The notes: a model not told the origin generated them from the sequence alone. Counted from the first letter of the stretch, positions 38,921-52,381 are shown. The stretch is 64,000 nt of DNA from Whitmania pigra (GCA_021613335.1 JAJTWR010000404.1:56001-120000), one strand, 5' to 3'. Program-made: numbers and translations.

Positions 38921-39896
38921 TCCTACAACTATTTATATTCCGTTTATTAATTTTACATAGGTTTACAAGCAACGACAAAAATAAAGACATTAGACATATT
39001 TGTATGCAAGAGTCTTAGACACACGATTAAAAAAAAAACATATAATTTAGTGCACTGTATTTAATCATTCGACACGGAAACAGGCAACTGAAACAAGCAT
39101 TCCCTAGACAAATATTTTCGTATCATCAATAATTAATATTATCATATTGAAATAACCCGGGAGTCCGCAGATAAGCAAGTTAACTAATAAGTTTATTAGA
39201 GCAAGTATTCAGTTAAAGGAACTGAATAACAGAAGTTAAGTGTTTAAGGAATGAGGTACTTAAAGACGCAAATGGATGTTTGGGCTTCTAAGATGTCTGG
39301 ACTCTCGCTGATTATCAGGTGATTAGCGAGAATGCTTTCTATAGTTATAATAGCGAAACCATGTAAACGAAAAGTATACCAAATATATAAAATATAAATT
39401 ATAATAATTATGTCCAGACGGGAGAAATCTTTTGTTTTATGCTAGGATTTAAAAATATTATCAGATCCAAAAAATTAAGAAGAGATTATAAGATAAACAT
39501 TTACAGTTTTTCGTAGAGCATATTTACTTTTCAATTGTTAGACTAACGAAGGTGTTTTTAAGGTTTTAATAATAATAGTAATAATAACAATAATAATAAA
39601 TATAAAAATATCATGTTGATATTATTAATAACATTAGTAATAAAATTTCATAAAAATAATAGTATTCATCAGCATGATCGAACTAATAAATTAAACATCC
39701 TATTCAAATAAGGGGCTTCTAAAACAATTAAACAGATCTATTTAACTTAAAGTACCCGAATGTGTATTATGATATCGATACACTAAAGAAGATGTTATTT
39801 TAAATTTAATAATTTATTAATAAATATTATCTTCATAAAAAACAGCAACGACCTCCACAAAAACAACAATAACAAAAAAAAAACAATAACAACAGC

Positions 39897-39926
39897 AATA
39901 ACAACAACAACAACAACAACAACAAC

Positions 39927-39979
<53 letters not shown>
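39897..39979. repeat. (CAA)n/(TAA)n compound microsatellite
   Basis: CAA repeat changing to TAA repeat. Confidence 0.95.
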
Positions 39980-39981
<2 letters not shown>

Positions 39982-39987
39982 TTCTGT

Positions 39988-40432
39988 CTTTTTTGCAGGA
40001 CCAAAAGGATTTCAACTGAAAATGTTAACAGCCCTTGGGTGATGATGTGGGGTTTTCGTTGTCTTCAATTTAAAAAAAACTGATAAATGTAGAACATAAA
40101 ACCTGGAATAATAATAAATTTCTGTTATTGTATTCAACTCAAAAAAATATTTTGTTTTCTAAATTACTCCAAGCAATTTTGACGGTTCATCTTGCAAGAT
40201 GGGGTTCAGTGCGAAATTTTAATATCAAGCCACTCCCCTAGGGGCACACATACCAATTGCCCGTGGTTGACCCGGATTCATACCCTACTAACTAGGTAAC
40301 TGCTTCTTAAATGCTTATTAGTGTATAAAGTTACCAAATCAGAGTTGTTTTTGTACTTTATAAAATATCAAACAATAAATAAAGACTTTTTACAGTCTTA
40401 CAAAGAACTTCAGTTTGAAAATTAGTTTTGAA
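39988..40432 (+). repeat. Copy 1 of ~0.45-0.5 kb duplication (partner 43010-43522)
   Basis: From tgcaggaccaaaaggatttc to ttgaaaattagttttgaa. Copy 1 ends exactly where the LINE at 40433 begins, which marks that insertion or rearrangement breakpoint. Copy 2 runs on into ccataacgcattgctacaca. Confidence 0.8.
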
Positions 40433-41515
40433 AGAGGAGGCGACAGAGTTTTGAGGCGAGTGGGTGTGCCAATAAACATAATTTCAGATTTCTGAGGATT
40501 CAGTTGGAGAAAGTTAACGAGATGCCAATCATTGATGGCGTCCGTGCACTTCCTCAAATTCTCGAGTTGATCTGTGATGTTATGGCTGGAAAGAATAGAG
40601 CAAAGACTTGTGTCATCGGCGTATTGATGGAAGGATATGTTGAAGTTAAGAATAATGCTAGACAAAGGTGAAGTATAGGTTGTGAAAAGCAAAGGTCCCA
40701 AGACAGAGCCTTGAGGAACACCGGCGAGTAGTTCAACTGGAGGGGAGGAGTAATCGCCTAGTTTTACATATTGGGTTCTGTTGGAAAGGTAAGATTGTAG
40801 CCAGGAGAGTGCTAGGCCATTGATTCCAAAGTCAGACTGAAGTCTCTCCAATAATATCTGGTGGTTTATGATATGATGAATGATGTCTTGCGATTGTTGA
40901 ACTTGAGGTGGAGGCCTTCGAATTCAGCATGAGTAGGAGATACGATGTTGGTGGACTTCAATTCATGACGGTGAATGACAGCTATGCCACCTCCGCGCTT
41001 GTCGTTTGAAGATCCACGGTGTTGATGAACGGTGATGAAGCTGTCAGGAGCGAGACTATGCATGATGCATCCAGGAGCGTCGGACGGTATCCAAGTTTCA
41101 GTCAAAACGAACACGTCAAACGCCCCATCATGCATGCTGTCTTTAATGAGGGCGGCCTTTTTAACAGCCGATCTTGAATTAAGTAGGCCAAGTTTCAAAT
41201 TGGCTTGGCATCTACAGGCTTGGCTTAGAAGTTGTAACTTTGTAGAACGAACTCGTCGAGAGCTCCATACTTTATGAGAAAATAACATTTTTCTCACCGC
41301 TCTGCTGACTTTCAAACCTTCTATTGAGTGAGGGAGAAGAGACAGAAGTTCTTCTCGAGTGTATGAACCATGTAGAGCCATGTGGAAACCAGGCCGATTC
41401 TTTGGTTGGCCTGACTATAATCCGAGAAAACAGCGAAAAACACAAAAACACGCGGTGCGTTTTCGCCAACGAGCGATAATAACCACACCAACGCCGAGCG
41501 AAACTCAATCAATTG
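40433..41515 (-). pseudogene. LINE (CR1/Jockey-like) with internal deletion joining endonuclease to RT
   Basis: The upstream minus-strand frame (41381-40866) has the start of an APE-type endonuclease: LGLLNSRSAVKKAALIKDSM, FDVFVLTETWIPSDAPG, RGGGIAVIHR. It breaks at KTSF. The next frame (40890-40390) begins IINHQILLERLQSDFGI and has RT motifs LAGVPQGSVLGPLLF and FHQYADDTSL. The endonuclease catalytic half and RT motifs 0 to A are missing, so a deletion of more than 1 kb joins them at about 40880. The element also lacks a 3' end: similarity to TLSPPLS ends at the duplication border 40432. Confidence 0.85.
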
Positions 41516-42243
41516 TGGGCCTTGATTATTAAGTATTAATTAATATTTTAGCTTCATTTAGTATTAATATTTGACTGCTTCGGTGCTTATTGATGAAATT
41601 TAGTTACCATTTTGATGATAAAATAATAATTTAATAGTTTTGTGTAATAATTGTTATTTATTTAAATAAATAAATAGTAATAAATATTATTATTATTATT
41701 GATGTAATAAGCCATTTAATTTTAGTTATCAATTTAAAATAAGCTTATAATAAATTTCTTTTGGAACTTTTCTAAAACACACCGTTAAATGCACGTGTTT
41801 CATCCAGAACTTTCGCTGTGGTTTAATACATCTTACGAAAAACACCTCTTCTGCTGTTGCAGATGTACATATAAAATCCTCGTTTTGTTATTGAAGACTA
41901 TATCTGCTACATTCCCTCATTCAGAGAGCGTGGTCGTTGGTCACGGTCGATGATGGGTGGAAAAAGGCAGAGGGCGTCCACGTTCCAAAGGAGAAAGACT
42001 CCAGAGGTGCTTTTCGTAAGATATCATCAGTAGGAGGCAGCAGAAAATAAATATAAACATTTTTGTCAATATACTACGGCGCATTGTTATCAGCTAAATG
42101 CCCCATTAAATAATAAAAAATTTCAGAAATTAAAAAAATCATTTTTTTTTATTGTCTGATTATGTTCTGTTTATACATTCCCATATATTCTAAATCTATT
42201 CCAATTTCATCATTCTCTTTTGGAGATTCTCTTTAAATATCTT

Positions 42244-42357
42244 TGGTCTTGCAACATAAGACCATCCAAAAATATCAACTCCAGCTAAGTTAACAGAACT
42301 CTGGATGAAACACGTGCATTTAACGATGCCGCCGCTCTCTTAGCAGAGGTGTTTTAG
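42244..42357 (-). repeat. Module type B
   Basis: Hairpin ggtcttgcaacataagacc (fully paired), core caactccagctaagttaaca, block gcatttaacgatgccgccgc, CACC end cttagcagaggtgttttaga. Confidence 0.65.
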
Positions 42358-42913
42358 AAAAGGTGTTCCAAAAGCAAATTATTATGCGCTCAATTTAAAT
42401 TGATAATTGAAATTAAATGGCTTATTATATTAATAATATTAATTAATATTTATGCTAGTTAATGAAATTAATATCATATTATTCAACAAAAAGATAATAT
42501 GATATGATTTATTATAAAATTAAAAAATTTTAATAACATAAAACTAACAAATTAAATAACACCTTCGTTAGTATATTGATATCATAACACACATATTTGG
42601 GTACCGTAAGTTAAGGGTTAAAGATGTACTTATAAAATACTCGTTCTGTTTTTGAAAATTTTTTAAATCAGTGACATTTGACCTTATAAGTGTTATATAT
42701 TATACACAGACTAGATGCTGTCAAATTTATATTAAATTATGTTATACTAATTCTATAATTAAGCATTACTTCTGTATTGGATGGTAAGATATTAATTTTA
42801 ACCAAATGCATCAATATGTTAACTTTTCCTACGATTATTAATGCATCATTGTGGGAGGAGAAATAATTTACATTTTATCATGAGCATTAAACAAAATTCA
42901 TTTGAAACTTTTC

Positions 42914-43026
42914 AAAAACACCTCTGCTGAGAGATCAGTGGATAGTTAAATATTTAAGATAGACATGCATGAGCTGGATAGCTTATTCCTCGGAGAATAT
43001 TTTGGATAGTCTTTTTTGCAGGACCA
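42914..43026 (+). repeat. Module type B
   Basis: aaaaacacctctgctgagag, core agctggatagcttattcctc, then tattttggatagtctttttt and caggacc (one hairpin mismatch). Confidence 0.6.
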
Positions 43027-43550
43027 AAAGGATTTCAACTGAAAATGTTAACAGCCTTGGGTGATGATGTTGGGTTTTTGTTGTCTTCAATTTAAAAAAA
43101 CTGATAAATGTAGAACATAGAATCTGGAATAGTAATAATATAATAATAATAATAATAATAATAAATTTCTGTCGTTGCATTCAACTCATAAAAATTATTT
43201 TGTTTTCTAAATTACACCGAGCAATTTTGACGGTTCATCTTGCAAGATGGGGTTCTGTGCAAAATTTTAACATCAAGCCACTCCCCTCGGGATACACATA
43301 CAAATTACCCGTGGTCGACCCGGATTCATACCCTACTAACTATATCTCTTAATGCCGTCATCATAGATTTTTATCCCAAATTTCCCATTGACTTAAATGC
43401 TTATTAGTGTATAAAGTTACCAAATCAGAGTTGTTTTTGTACTTTATAAAATATCAAACAATAACTAAAGACTTTTTATAGTCTTGCAAAGAACTTCAGT
43501 TTGAAAATTAGTTTTGAACCATAACGCATTGCTACACAGAAAAACGTTAT

Positions 43551-43675
43551 TTTGTATTAACCTCAAAGGGCTCCAAAAAATAAAAATAAAAATAAAGTAA
43601 AAAATTTCTTACTTTTGCTTGAACAGTCAGTTCTTATATACTAACTGCTGATTCTTTAAACCAACATGTTTTTTA
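43551..43675 (-). repeat. Module type A'
   Basis: aacctcaaagggctccaaaa, an A-rich core, then ttgcttgaacagtcagttct and gattctttaaaccaacatgt. Close to the copy at 50951. Confidence 0.5.
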
Positions 43676-45157
43676 TTTGATTTATTATTATAATTGTAAT
43701 CACAACAATTATTTATTTCTGGACATATCCTGGATAGATAAACATTGTTTAAACATATGGCTGTGAATTGGATCTCAATATAATTTAACTATTTGGCATT
43801 TTTGTGTAACCATTGTATAATTTGTTATTTGTTAATAATTGTTATTATTAGTATTTAATGATGTTGAAATTGAATTATTGGTTATATCTTCCCTTTAAAT
43901 GTTTAAACAATTAATGAATTTCTTTAACTAGCGAAAAAACTTTAAAAAACTAACTGATTAAATTTATAAATTCAAAAATAACCCAATTACAAACTCAACG
44001 GACTCCAAATTAAAACTGTTAATTTGAAAAATGAATTCTGATCGTTTTCTAGAGAAAATTAGACCTGTTTCCATAAAAAAGCATTTTGTCCATTTTTAAA
44101 GTGGTAGTGGGCTCCAAAGACTCTTACTACTTCATCTTTTTTTATGAACCTTCGATGAAGCTGATGAATACTATTATTATTATTATTACCGTTTAGGTTC
44201 AACTACACAGTGTGATGAAGTGTTGTGTTTGGATTTATGATATTAAGCATAAACCAAGAACAAATAGTTAAAGTTGCAATCATGTTAACCAATATTATTA
44301 TTATTACCATCATAATTTTATCTGATTACGAAAATAATTAAGATTAAATAATTAATTATTTAATAACATGTTAACAATTGAAGTTTAATAGAACAAACAA
44401 GAAATATTCACGAAAATAACAATTCAAAAATAAAAATATTATTTTAAATTATAAAAGTTATTCGTAATTGCAACTTTAGAATACTATATGCTACTCTCAC
44501 GAGTATAATTTAATCAATAAAAGTAACTTGGAAAACATCTTGGGGACGAGTGAACGAGAAAACGTGATCAAGAATTGTGTTTGGGTGAAATGTTTTATTT
44601 TATGATTGGACTTAAAAAAAATATAACAGTTTGTCAGTTGACTTTTTAAAGTTGTTAACCATTATTAATGTTATTATTGTCAAATATTTTTTTGTTTTTT
44701 TGGTTATGAAGTTCTTGAATAAATAGAGACAAAAAAACGTAAAATGGCTTGTGAAACTTGTGTGGAAGTAGGTTTGATTTTTCCTATGGCATGAGATTAT
44801 TTTGTTACTTCACAATGACTTGTTAATGAATGAACAAATAAATTATTAACGTATTATTAATGTTAGAACCTAATAAAAATAGTAATAGTATTTTAATTAA
44901 AAATTCCAGGACTAACTAAGCAATAGGCAACTCAGACATATAGACTAGATGCGGTCAATTTTATTATGTTACATGAAAGTATATTAATTCTATAATAAAC
45001 CATGTGCTAATAATTTTATATTGAATGGTGTGATATTAGTTTCAGTAAATTGTGTAAATATGTTTAATTTTCATACGATTATTATTATATCTTTTCAAAC
45101 GAAGAAAAAATTTCACTTCTAGCTTGACCATATTAAAAAGTTCATTTGGAATTTATC

Positions 45158-45270
45158 AAAAACACCTCTGCTAAAAAAGCAGCACATCGTTATATATTTA
45201 AGTCAAACGTGCACATGGCTAAAGGAAATTGGTCGATAATTTCTAGGATGGTCTTAATTATAGGACCAAA
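45158..45270 (+). repeat. Module type B
   Basis: caaaaacacctctgctaaaa, core ggctaaaggaaattggtcga, and hairpin GGTCTT-aattat-AGGACC at 45250-45267. Confidence 0.6.
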
Positions 45271-45997
45271 AATACTCCAGCATAAATTGTTAACGTCCTT
45301 TGAGTGATGATTATCACAACTGCTGCAGAAAATAAAAATTATTTGCGTTGGAACGAAAATCAAATATGGATTTGTTTAAAATAATTTTAAACGCTATTTG
45401 TAATTAATTTAAATATCATGGTAATTTATAATGTTTTTATTGTTTTTTTTTTGGTGAATCTGATTTGTTTTTTAAACTGCTGCTCGTTTCTGGTGACATC
45501 TGTCGTAATGTGTTTTAGAGACATTTATAAAGTTGTTATTGTTTTTTTGTGTTTTAGAGACATTAATGATCATTAGTGGCTAATACACAGATCCAGATCC
45601 TTCTTAATACTACAAATAATTGCTATGTTACTATGTTATGTTATTTGCAACGCCACGTGTTTTTTTGCTATCTAACAATGCGTTATGGTTAAAAGTAATT
45701 TTCAATGTGATAATTTGTATGGTCTTACGAGCAAACATATTTAAACAGAATTTCCGAGATAAAAGTAGAATATTTTTATAAGAATTTATAAACAACATTA
45801 TTAATTCTATAGTTAACCGTGTGATATTAATTTTATTTTTATTATGTATAAATTGTATAAACGTTTTATTTTTCCTACGATTATTAATGCATTATATTAA
45901 ACCAAGAGTTAAATTCAATTTTATTATTATATATTATTAATACGATTATTAACATTTATATTTATTATTGTTATAATTGCTATTATTGTTAATACTT

Positions 45998-46122
45998 TAA
46001 AAACACCTTCGTTAATGTATCATTTTACCTGTAAACATGCTCAACGAAAATCTGTCAATGTATGGCAATCTAATGTTTATGCACTCTTTATTTTTTGAAT
46101 CCTTTCGCATGTTGAAATGTGG
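45998..46122 (+). repeat. Module type F
   Basis: aaaaacaccttcgttaatgt, block cctgtaaacatgctcaacga, core gtcaatgtatggcaatctaa, then ttattttttgaatcctttcg and catgttgaaatg. Confidence 0.5.
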
Positions 46123-46274
46123 TAGATTGTGATCTTAGTCATTATTATTATTATTATTGCTTTATTATTTATTATTAATGGTATTGTTACTATTATTCTG
46201 ACAATATTTTTAAATCCAAACATAAAGCAAAAGATTTCTCCCAAATACCATTCTTACCATTTTATATAGTGTAG

Positions 46275-46383
46275 ATGAGCCTCAACGGACTCCAAAAAAT
46301 TATCCACATTGTTCAAAGAAGTTGCGGCTGAACAGGCCATTCTAACATATTTACGTCTGATTCACTAAACCAAGGTGTTTTTC
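46275..46383 (-). repeat. Module type A
   Basis: Hairpin gatgagcctcaacggactcc, minus-strand T-run AATTTTTTGG, core cacattgttcaaagaagt, conserved tgcggctgaacaggccattc and cactaaaccaaggtgttttt. Confidence 0.65.
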
Positions 46384-46656
46384 ACTTGATTTATTATAAT
46401 TGTGGCGTGTTTATGTAATAGTTGTTATTTAATTATTTAAATAAATAGTAACATAATTAAAACTATTACATAATATGTAATATTATTATTATTGTCATTA
46501 TAATTATTTTTTACTCCATGGAAGCAAGACTAAGGAACGATCAATATAGTGTGAGATCGACTGTGCGTTTATTTCCAAATAGTGAGATAGTGATGATCAT
46601 CATCATCATCGCCGTCTTCGTCAACATCATCGTTGTTATCATCTCTTTTTTGTGGA

Positions 46657-46767
46657 ACCGGAGCAGGTTTCAAAGAAATTCTTTTTGTTTTTCATTAGTT
46701 TCTCTTACTTTTACTTGAAGAGGCTGTTCTTATATACTAGCGTCTCATTCTCTAAACCAAGGTGTTT
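46657..46767 (-). repeat. Chimeric module: D hairpin end joined to A' CACC end
   Basis: Starts gaaccggagcaggtttcaaa (D type) and ends acttgaagaggctgttctta and cattctctaaaccaaggtgt (A' type). Confidence 0.5.
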
Positions 46768-47073
46768 TTCATTTGATTTATTGTTATAGTTATAATCGCA
46801 ACAATTATTTATTTCTGAACATATCTGGATAAAACCACATTGTTTAAACATAGTGTTGTGAATTGGATCTCAATATAATTTAACTATTTGGCATTTCTGT
46901 GTAATGATTGCAATATTTGTTATTCGTTAATAATTGTTATTATTAGTTTTTAATGATGTTGAAATTGAATTATTGGTTATATCTTATGAATATGATTCAG
47001 TATTACAAATGCTGAAATAAATGTTTTAATAATTAATCAAATAAATAGTATGTTGTTATAATACTATTATTAT

Positions 47074-47400
<327 letters not shown>

Positions 47401-47531
47401 AGAGGTAGTGGGCTCCAAAGACTCTTGCTTTCAGGAACGAATTAAGACCGGACCCGAAATAAAACTGTTTTTTATTTTCTTATAATTAGGAAAATTTCAC
47501 CTACTTCCCACAAACCATCATGTTTTTTTAT

Positions 47532-47641
47532 GAAACCCAGTGAGTCCCAAAAGAGACTGCATATAACATTGCTTAACACAATTAGCCTCCCAATCCCAAC
47601 ATGCATTTATTTTCGTTTCATTCACTAGACCAAGTGTTTTC
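47532..47641 (-). repeat. Module type D
   Basis: Hairpin gaaacccagtgagtccc (7 pairs possible with G-U), core gagactgcatataacattgc, conserved gcctcccaatcccaacatgc, CACC end partly lost (accaagtgttttcc). Confidence 0.55.
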
Positions 47642-47809
47642 CAATTTATTTATGTTATTATTTGTTATTTTTATTAATTAAATTTTAGTCAGTTGCCTAG
47701 TCACTGTTCGTTGTGAGAGAACTTTAAAAAACAAAGTGACAATAATCTTTATAGCAAACCTGCTCTCCAAAACATCATCTTTTGCAACAAATTTGTATTG
47801 TAGCACCTC

Positions 47810-47946
47810 ATTTTTTTTTTATTTTTTTTTTTTATTAACGTCCGTTGCATGACTAGATGATTAGGACGGTGCACCCGCAGCGGGGTTTGAACCCCGTGCT
47901 GCCATGGTGAGAGAAGCAGCCTTAACCGTTAGGCCATGCGGGCGCA
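47810..47946 (-). mobile_element. tRNA-derived SINE, second copy
   Basis: Reverse complement shares box A (atggcctaacggttaaggc), box B (ggggttcaaacccc, 47882-47894) and tail (gtcctaatcatctagtcatg, caacggacgttaat) with the copy at 36701, and ends in a long A-rich tail. The acceptor stem is extended: GTGC-g-CCCGC pairs with GCGGG-t-GCAC. Confidence 0.8.
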
Positions 47947-48504
47947 CTTGTAGCACCTCAAGGGACTCAAAAAAGAAATATTTCGTCTGATTCACTAATC
48001 CAAGGTGTTTTTCAACTGATTTATTAGTGTAAGAGCATTTTTGTGTAATTATTTATTTTTAATAAAGTAACGTTGTTATTTGATTAAATAAATAGTAATT
48101 TGTTATTCATTATTAATTATCTTTAATAACAATATTTTTGTTATTATAAAACAATGTTCTTATTAATGACTTTGAATTTGAATTATTGATCGCATTTTTA
48201 CGATTTGTTAATACTGAAATAAAAGTTTAAATAATAACAAATAATAAAGTACTATATTTACATCAATAATAATCATATTTATTTTGTATTGGTTTTTTAT
48301 TGGGCGGGGGCTAAATGGTATTATAATATGTGATATAATAGCTAGGCCATACTTGACCACTTTGTATATTTGAACCTCATCAAAAAACAACTAAAAAATA
48401 ATTAAGGATTTCATTTGTTGCTGGCCTAGCATTATCATTAAATCTATTTTACTAAACCATTATTATTACCATACCCGTGGTCGACCAACCATGATTCATA
48501 TTCT

Positions 48505-48634
48505 ACCAACTGGACCTCTTAAGGCCGTCCAAACATACTTAGCATACCAAATCACGTTGACATCAGGTTAACAGGTGCTTTAACAGCTATAAAATGCTTT
48601 ATTGCTGTTATGTTACAAAAACAGAGGTGTTTTT
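48505..48634 (-). repeat. Module type J
   Basis: Hairpin ggacctcttaaggcc, core tagcataccaaatcacgttg, conserved aaaatgctttattgctgtta and acagaggtgttttttt. Confidence 0.55.
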
Positions 48635-48860
48635 TTTATTTTATAGAATGTCAAGCTATAGGCAAAACTTTTTATCGTCTTATAAATAAATGAAAAATAT
48701 TTTTAAACCATATCTTAAACTGCAAAACACATATGAACGGCGCTAAAACACATTAAGACAGATGTTACAAAAAACTAGCAGCAGTTTAAAAAAAATATTT
48801 TTATGGCAATTATGATAACCATCTCATCATCATCATTAAAAATTTCCGTTGAAATATTTT

Positions 48861-48970
48861 TGGTCCTGCAAAACAAGACCATTCAAAAATTGATGGCTAC
48901 CTTAGTATCGACACGATTGTGTGACTAAAATATTTAACGATAAGCTGCTCTTTCAGAGGTGGTGTTTTTG
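48861..48970 (-). repeat. Module type B
   Basis: Hairpin ggtcctgcaaaacaagacc, core gatggctaccttagtatcga, conserved gactaaaatatttaacgata. Flanks nearly match 52132, but the core is unrelated. Confidence 0.65.
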
Positions 48971-50933
48971 AAATGTTTCTAATGAATTGTTTTAAATTTT
49001 GATCAAGACAAAATATAAGTTATAACTCCTTTTAAAATGATGCATTTATAGTCATAGGACAAATAAACATATTTATTGTTTGAAATTAATGTTGTACAAT
49101 TCAATATAAAATTAATATGGCATGATTTATCATTGAATTAATATAATTTAGTTTAATAACAATTAACACATCTAGTCTTTATAATAATAATAAAATATTA
49201 AAGGCATTCACGTAACCCACTCGGCTAACCTGCATTGATTGTGTAAATACAGTGCACTAAATTATGTTATTTTTTGTAATCGTGTGTCTGAGACTCTTGC
49301 ATGTAAATATGTCTAATGTCTTTATTTCTTGTCGTTGCTTGTAAACCTATGTAAAATTAATAGACCGAAATGCTATAAATAGTTGTAGGAAGTTGTAGGA
49401 AAATGTGGTCATTGAAGTGAAGAAAAGCCTCGCGATATGAGAACTAATGGAATTTATTATTTTTATTCTATTTGTTTTATATTTATATATTATTAAAATA
49501 ATACATTATTTTAATTTTATAATATTATTATTATTATTATTATTGTCATTATATAATTGTTGCAGCCTTGCATCTTAATAATAATAATTGATTTATAAAG
49601 CGCCATGTGCATAGCGTCAGAGGCGCCTTAAATCTTAACAACAACAATTTTGATTGAATAAAATTCAGTTTATGGAAAACACATTGGCTATGCCAACGAT
49701 AAGTATTAAGTATTAAAAGTCGCAGAGTTTATTTTTTGAATCCTTTTGCATGTTGAAATTTGGTGGATTGTTGCCATGGTCATCATTATTACTATTGTCT
49801 TATTATTTATTATTAATGGTATTGTTACTATTATTCTGACAATATTTTTAAATACCAAAATAAAACAAAAGATTTCTCCCAAATACCATCCTCGATCATT
49901 TTACATAATACAGTTGAGCCTCAACGGACTCCTACAAATAACCATAATAGAAAAAAGTTGCGGCTGAACAGGCCATTCTAACATATTTACGTCTGATTCA
50001 CCAAACCAAGGTGTTTTTTCATTTGATTTATTATAATTCTGTCGTTTTTATGTAATAAATGTTTTTTTATTTATTTAAATAGATAATAATAAGTTATTCG
50101 TTATTAATTATCATTAATAGTAATAATTTTGTTATTAATATTTTTATGTTTTGTTGTTATTAAATTACTTTTAACTTGAATTAATAATTATATTTTTAAG
50201 ATTTGTTGATGCTAACATTAATTTCAAATAACAACAATTAACATTGTGTTTTTCCTTAAGACTTGGCCCTTTGGGTTTATTTGAATTTATTTACTTTCGC
50301 TTTTTGTTTTTTCTGCATATATAACGGCTTGTTTGATTATTTGATTGATTCAATAAACTTATAAACAACAAAAAAATGATGATTATAATGATTAAACAAC
50401 TTAAAAATAAAACTGTGACAACTGTTATATTTTTTATGTCCAATCATAAAATAAAACATTTCGCTCAAAAATCAATCTTGATCACGTTGTTTAGTTAAAC
50501 CTCAAATGGTTCCAAAAAACCTCTTGAAATATTCTTATAAATAGCAGCTGGACAGGTCGAGTGGATTTATTTACTTCCAATTCATGTTACCAAGGTGTTT
50601 TTCAATTGATTTAATATTGTAATTGTTTATTTTTATATAATTAAATAAATAATAATTTGTTTTTCGTTATTAATCATCATAAATAATGTAACAGTATTAT
50701 TATTATTATAATAATTAATACTAATATTATTGTTATGTTCTTGTTTTAATTGTTTCAATCATTGTAAGAAAACCAAAAACCAGAAAACCTGACCCTAATA
50801 ATAATAATAATAATAATATATAAAATATAATATTATAGAATAATAACTAATTGACAATATTTTTAAAATCCGACCGTGGAACAAAACATTTCTCCTAAAT
50901 ACTAGTTTAATTTTGAACGCATCGTTACACAGA
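48967..50933 (+). repeat. Copy 2 of the ~1.9 kb segmental duplication
   Basis: See copy 1 at 21902. Differs by microsatellite lengths, scattered substitutions and an extra block at 49600-49650. Contains type A (49914-50025) and K (50497-50603) modules. Confidence 0.9.
49590..49645 (-). mobile_element. SINE/LINE 3' tail remnant
   Basis: On the minus strand aaggcgcctctgacgctatg, cacatggcgctttataaatc leads to (AAT)n, the GCGC...TATAAAT-(ATT)n tail style also seen at 57100. Present only in copy 2 of the duplication. Confidence 0.45.
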
Positions 50934-50950
50934 AAAAAGTTGTTTTTATT

Positions 50951-51066
50951 AACCTCAAAGGGCTCCAAAAAATAAAACTAAAAATAAAAAAAAACATTTT
51001 ACTTTTGCATAAACAGGCGGTTCTTATATACTAACGTCTCATTCTCTAAACCAAGGTGTTTTTAAT
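50951..51066 (-). repeat. Module type A'
   Basis: aacctcaaagggctccaaaa, A-rich core, then cttttgcataaacaggcggt and ctcattctctaaaccaaggt. Confidence 0.5.
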
Positions 51067-52131
51067 TTGATTTGTTATTATAATTAGAATCACAACAATT
51101 ATTTATTTCTGGACATATCCTGGATAGATCCACATTGTTTAAACATATGGCTGTAAATTGGATCTCAATATAATTTAACTATTTGGCATTTTTGTGTAAC
51201 CATTGCATAATTTGTTATTCGTTAATAATTGTTATTATTAGTATTTAATGATGTTGAAATTGAATTATTGGTTATATCTTACGTTTAAATGTTTAAATAA
51301 TTAATAAATTTCTTTTAATTAGCGAGAAAACTTTAAAAAAACTAACTGATTAAATTTATAAATTCAAAATATACCCAATTACAACCTCAACGGGCTTAAA
51401 ATAAAACTATTAATCTGAAAAATAAATTCTGATCGTTTTCTAGAGAAAATTAGACCTGTTTCCATAAAAAAGCTTTTGTCCATTTTTTAAGTGGTAGTGG
51501 GCTCCAAAGACTCTTACTACTTCATCTTTTTTTTATAAACCTTCGATGAAGCTGATGAATACTATTATTATTATTATTATAAAATTTTGTTACTAATATT
51601 AATACGAAATTTTAACAAATAGTTAAATCATTTTGATAAAAGCCTAAAAACAACACGGACATTTGAGTTAAAATAGAATTTATGTATCCACCCTCCACAC
51701 CTCCATCTCTCCATCAATTCATCCATCCATCCAATATTAGCAAGTAATAATTGAAGTTCGATATAGCATGCTAGCAAATAATTACGAAATAATAATTCAA
51801 TAATAAAAATAATATATTATAAAATAAAAATTAATCGTATTTGCATCCATTTCATTACTAGGTGGTTCTAACATAATTAATAACATCATTACATTATAAA
51901 ATTATAATATTTGTTATTTAATTATATAATATTACAAATAAATTCATAAATGATAATTAAATTACCAATAACAAATTAGTATTAATTTAATTAAATAAAT
52001 AACAATTATTAGATAAAAAAAACAAATAATTAAATAACCTCGAAACCAGAAAACTTTTCATAGCCAGTTATATTATGATAACCATCTCATCATCACCCAA
52101 ATGCCATTAACAATTTCCGTTGAATTATATT

Positions 52132-52246
52132 TGGTCCTGCAAAACAAGACCATCCAAAAAATGATGTTTCCCAACTACGACAGGAGAACGTGACTAAAAT
52201 ATTTAACGATATGCTGCTTTTTTAGGGGTGGTGTTTTAGAAAAGTT
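52132..52246 (-). repeat. Module type B
   Basis: Hairpin ggtcctgcaaaacaagacc, core gtttcccaactacgacagga, conserved gactaaaatatttaacgata and ggggtggtgtttt. Confidence 0.65.
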
Positions 52247-52381
52247 ACTAAAGCTTTTAAATTTTGCCTAAGATAAAACTTAAGTTATTACTCTTTTTAA
52301 AATGATGCCTTAATAGTCATAGGAAAATAAACATGAAATTGGAAATTAATGTTATACCATAATCATATTAGAAAAATATAA

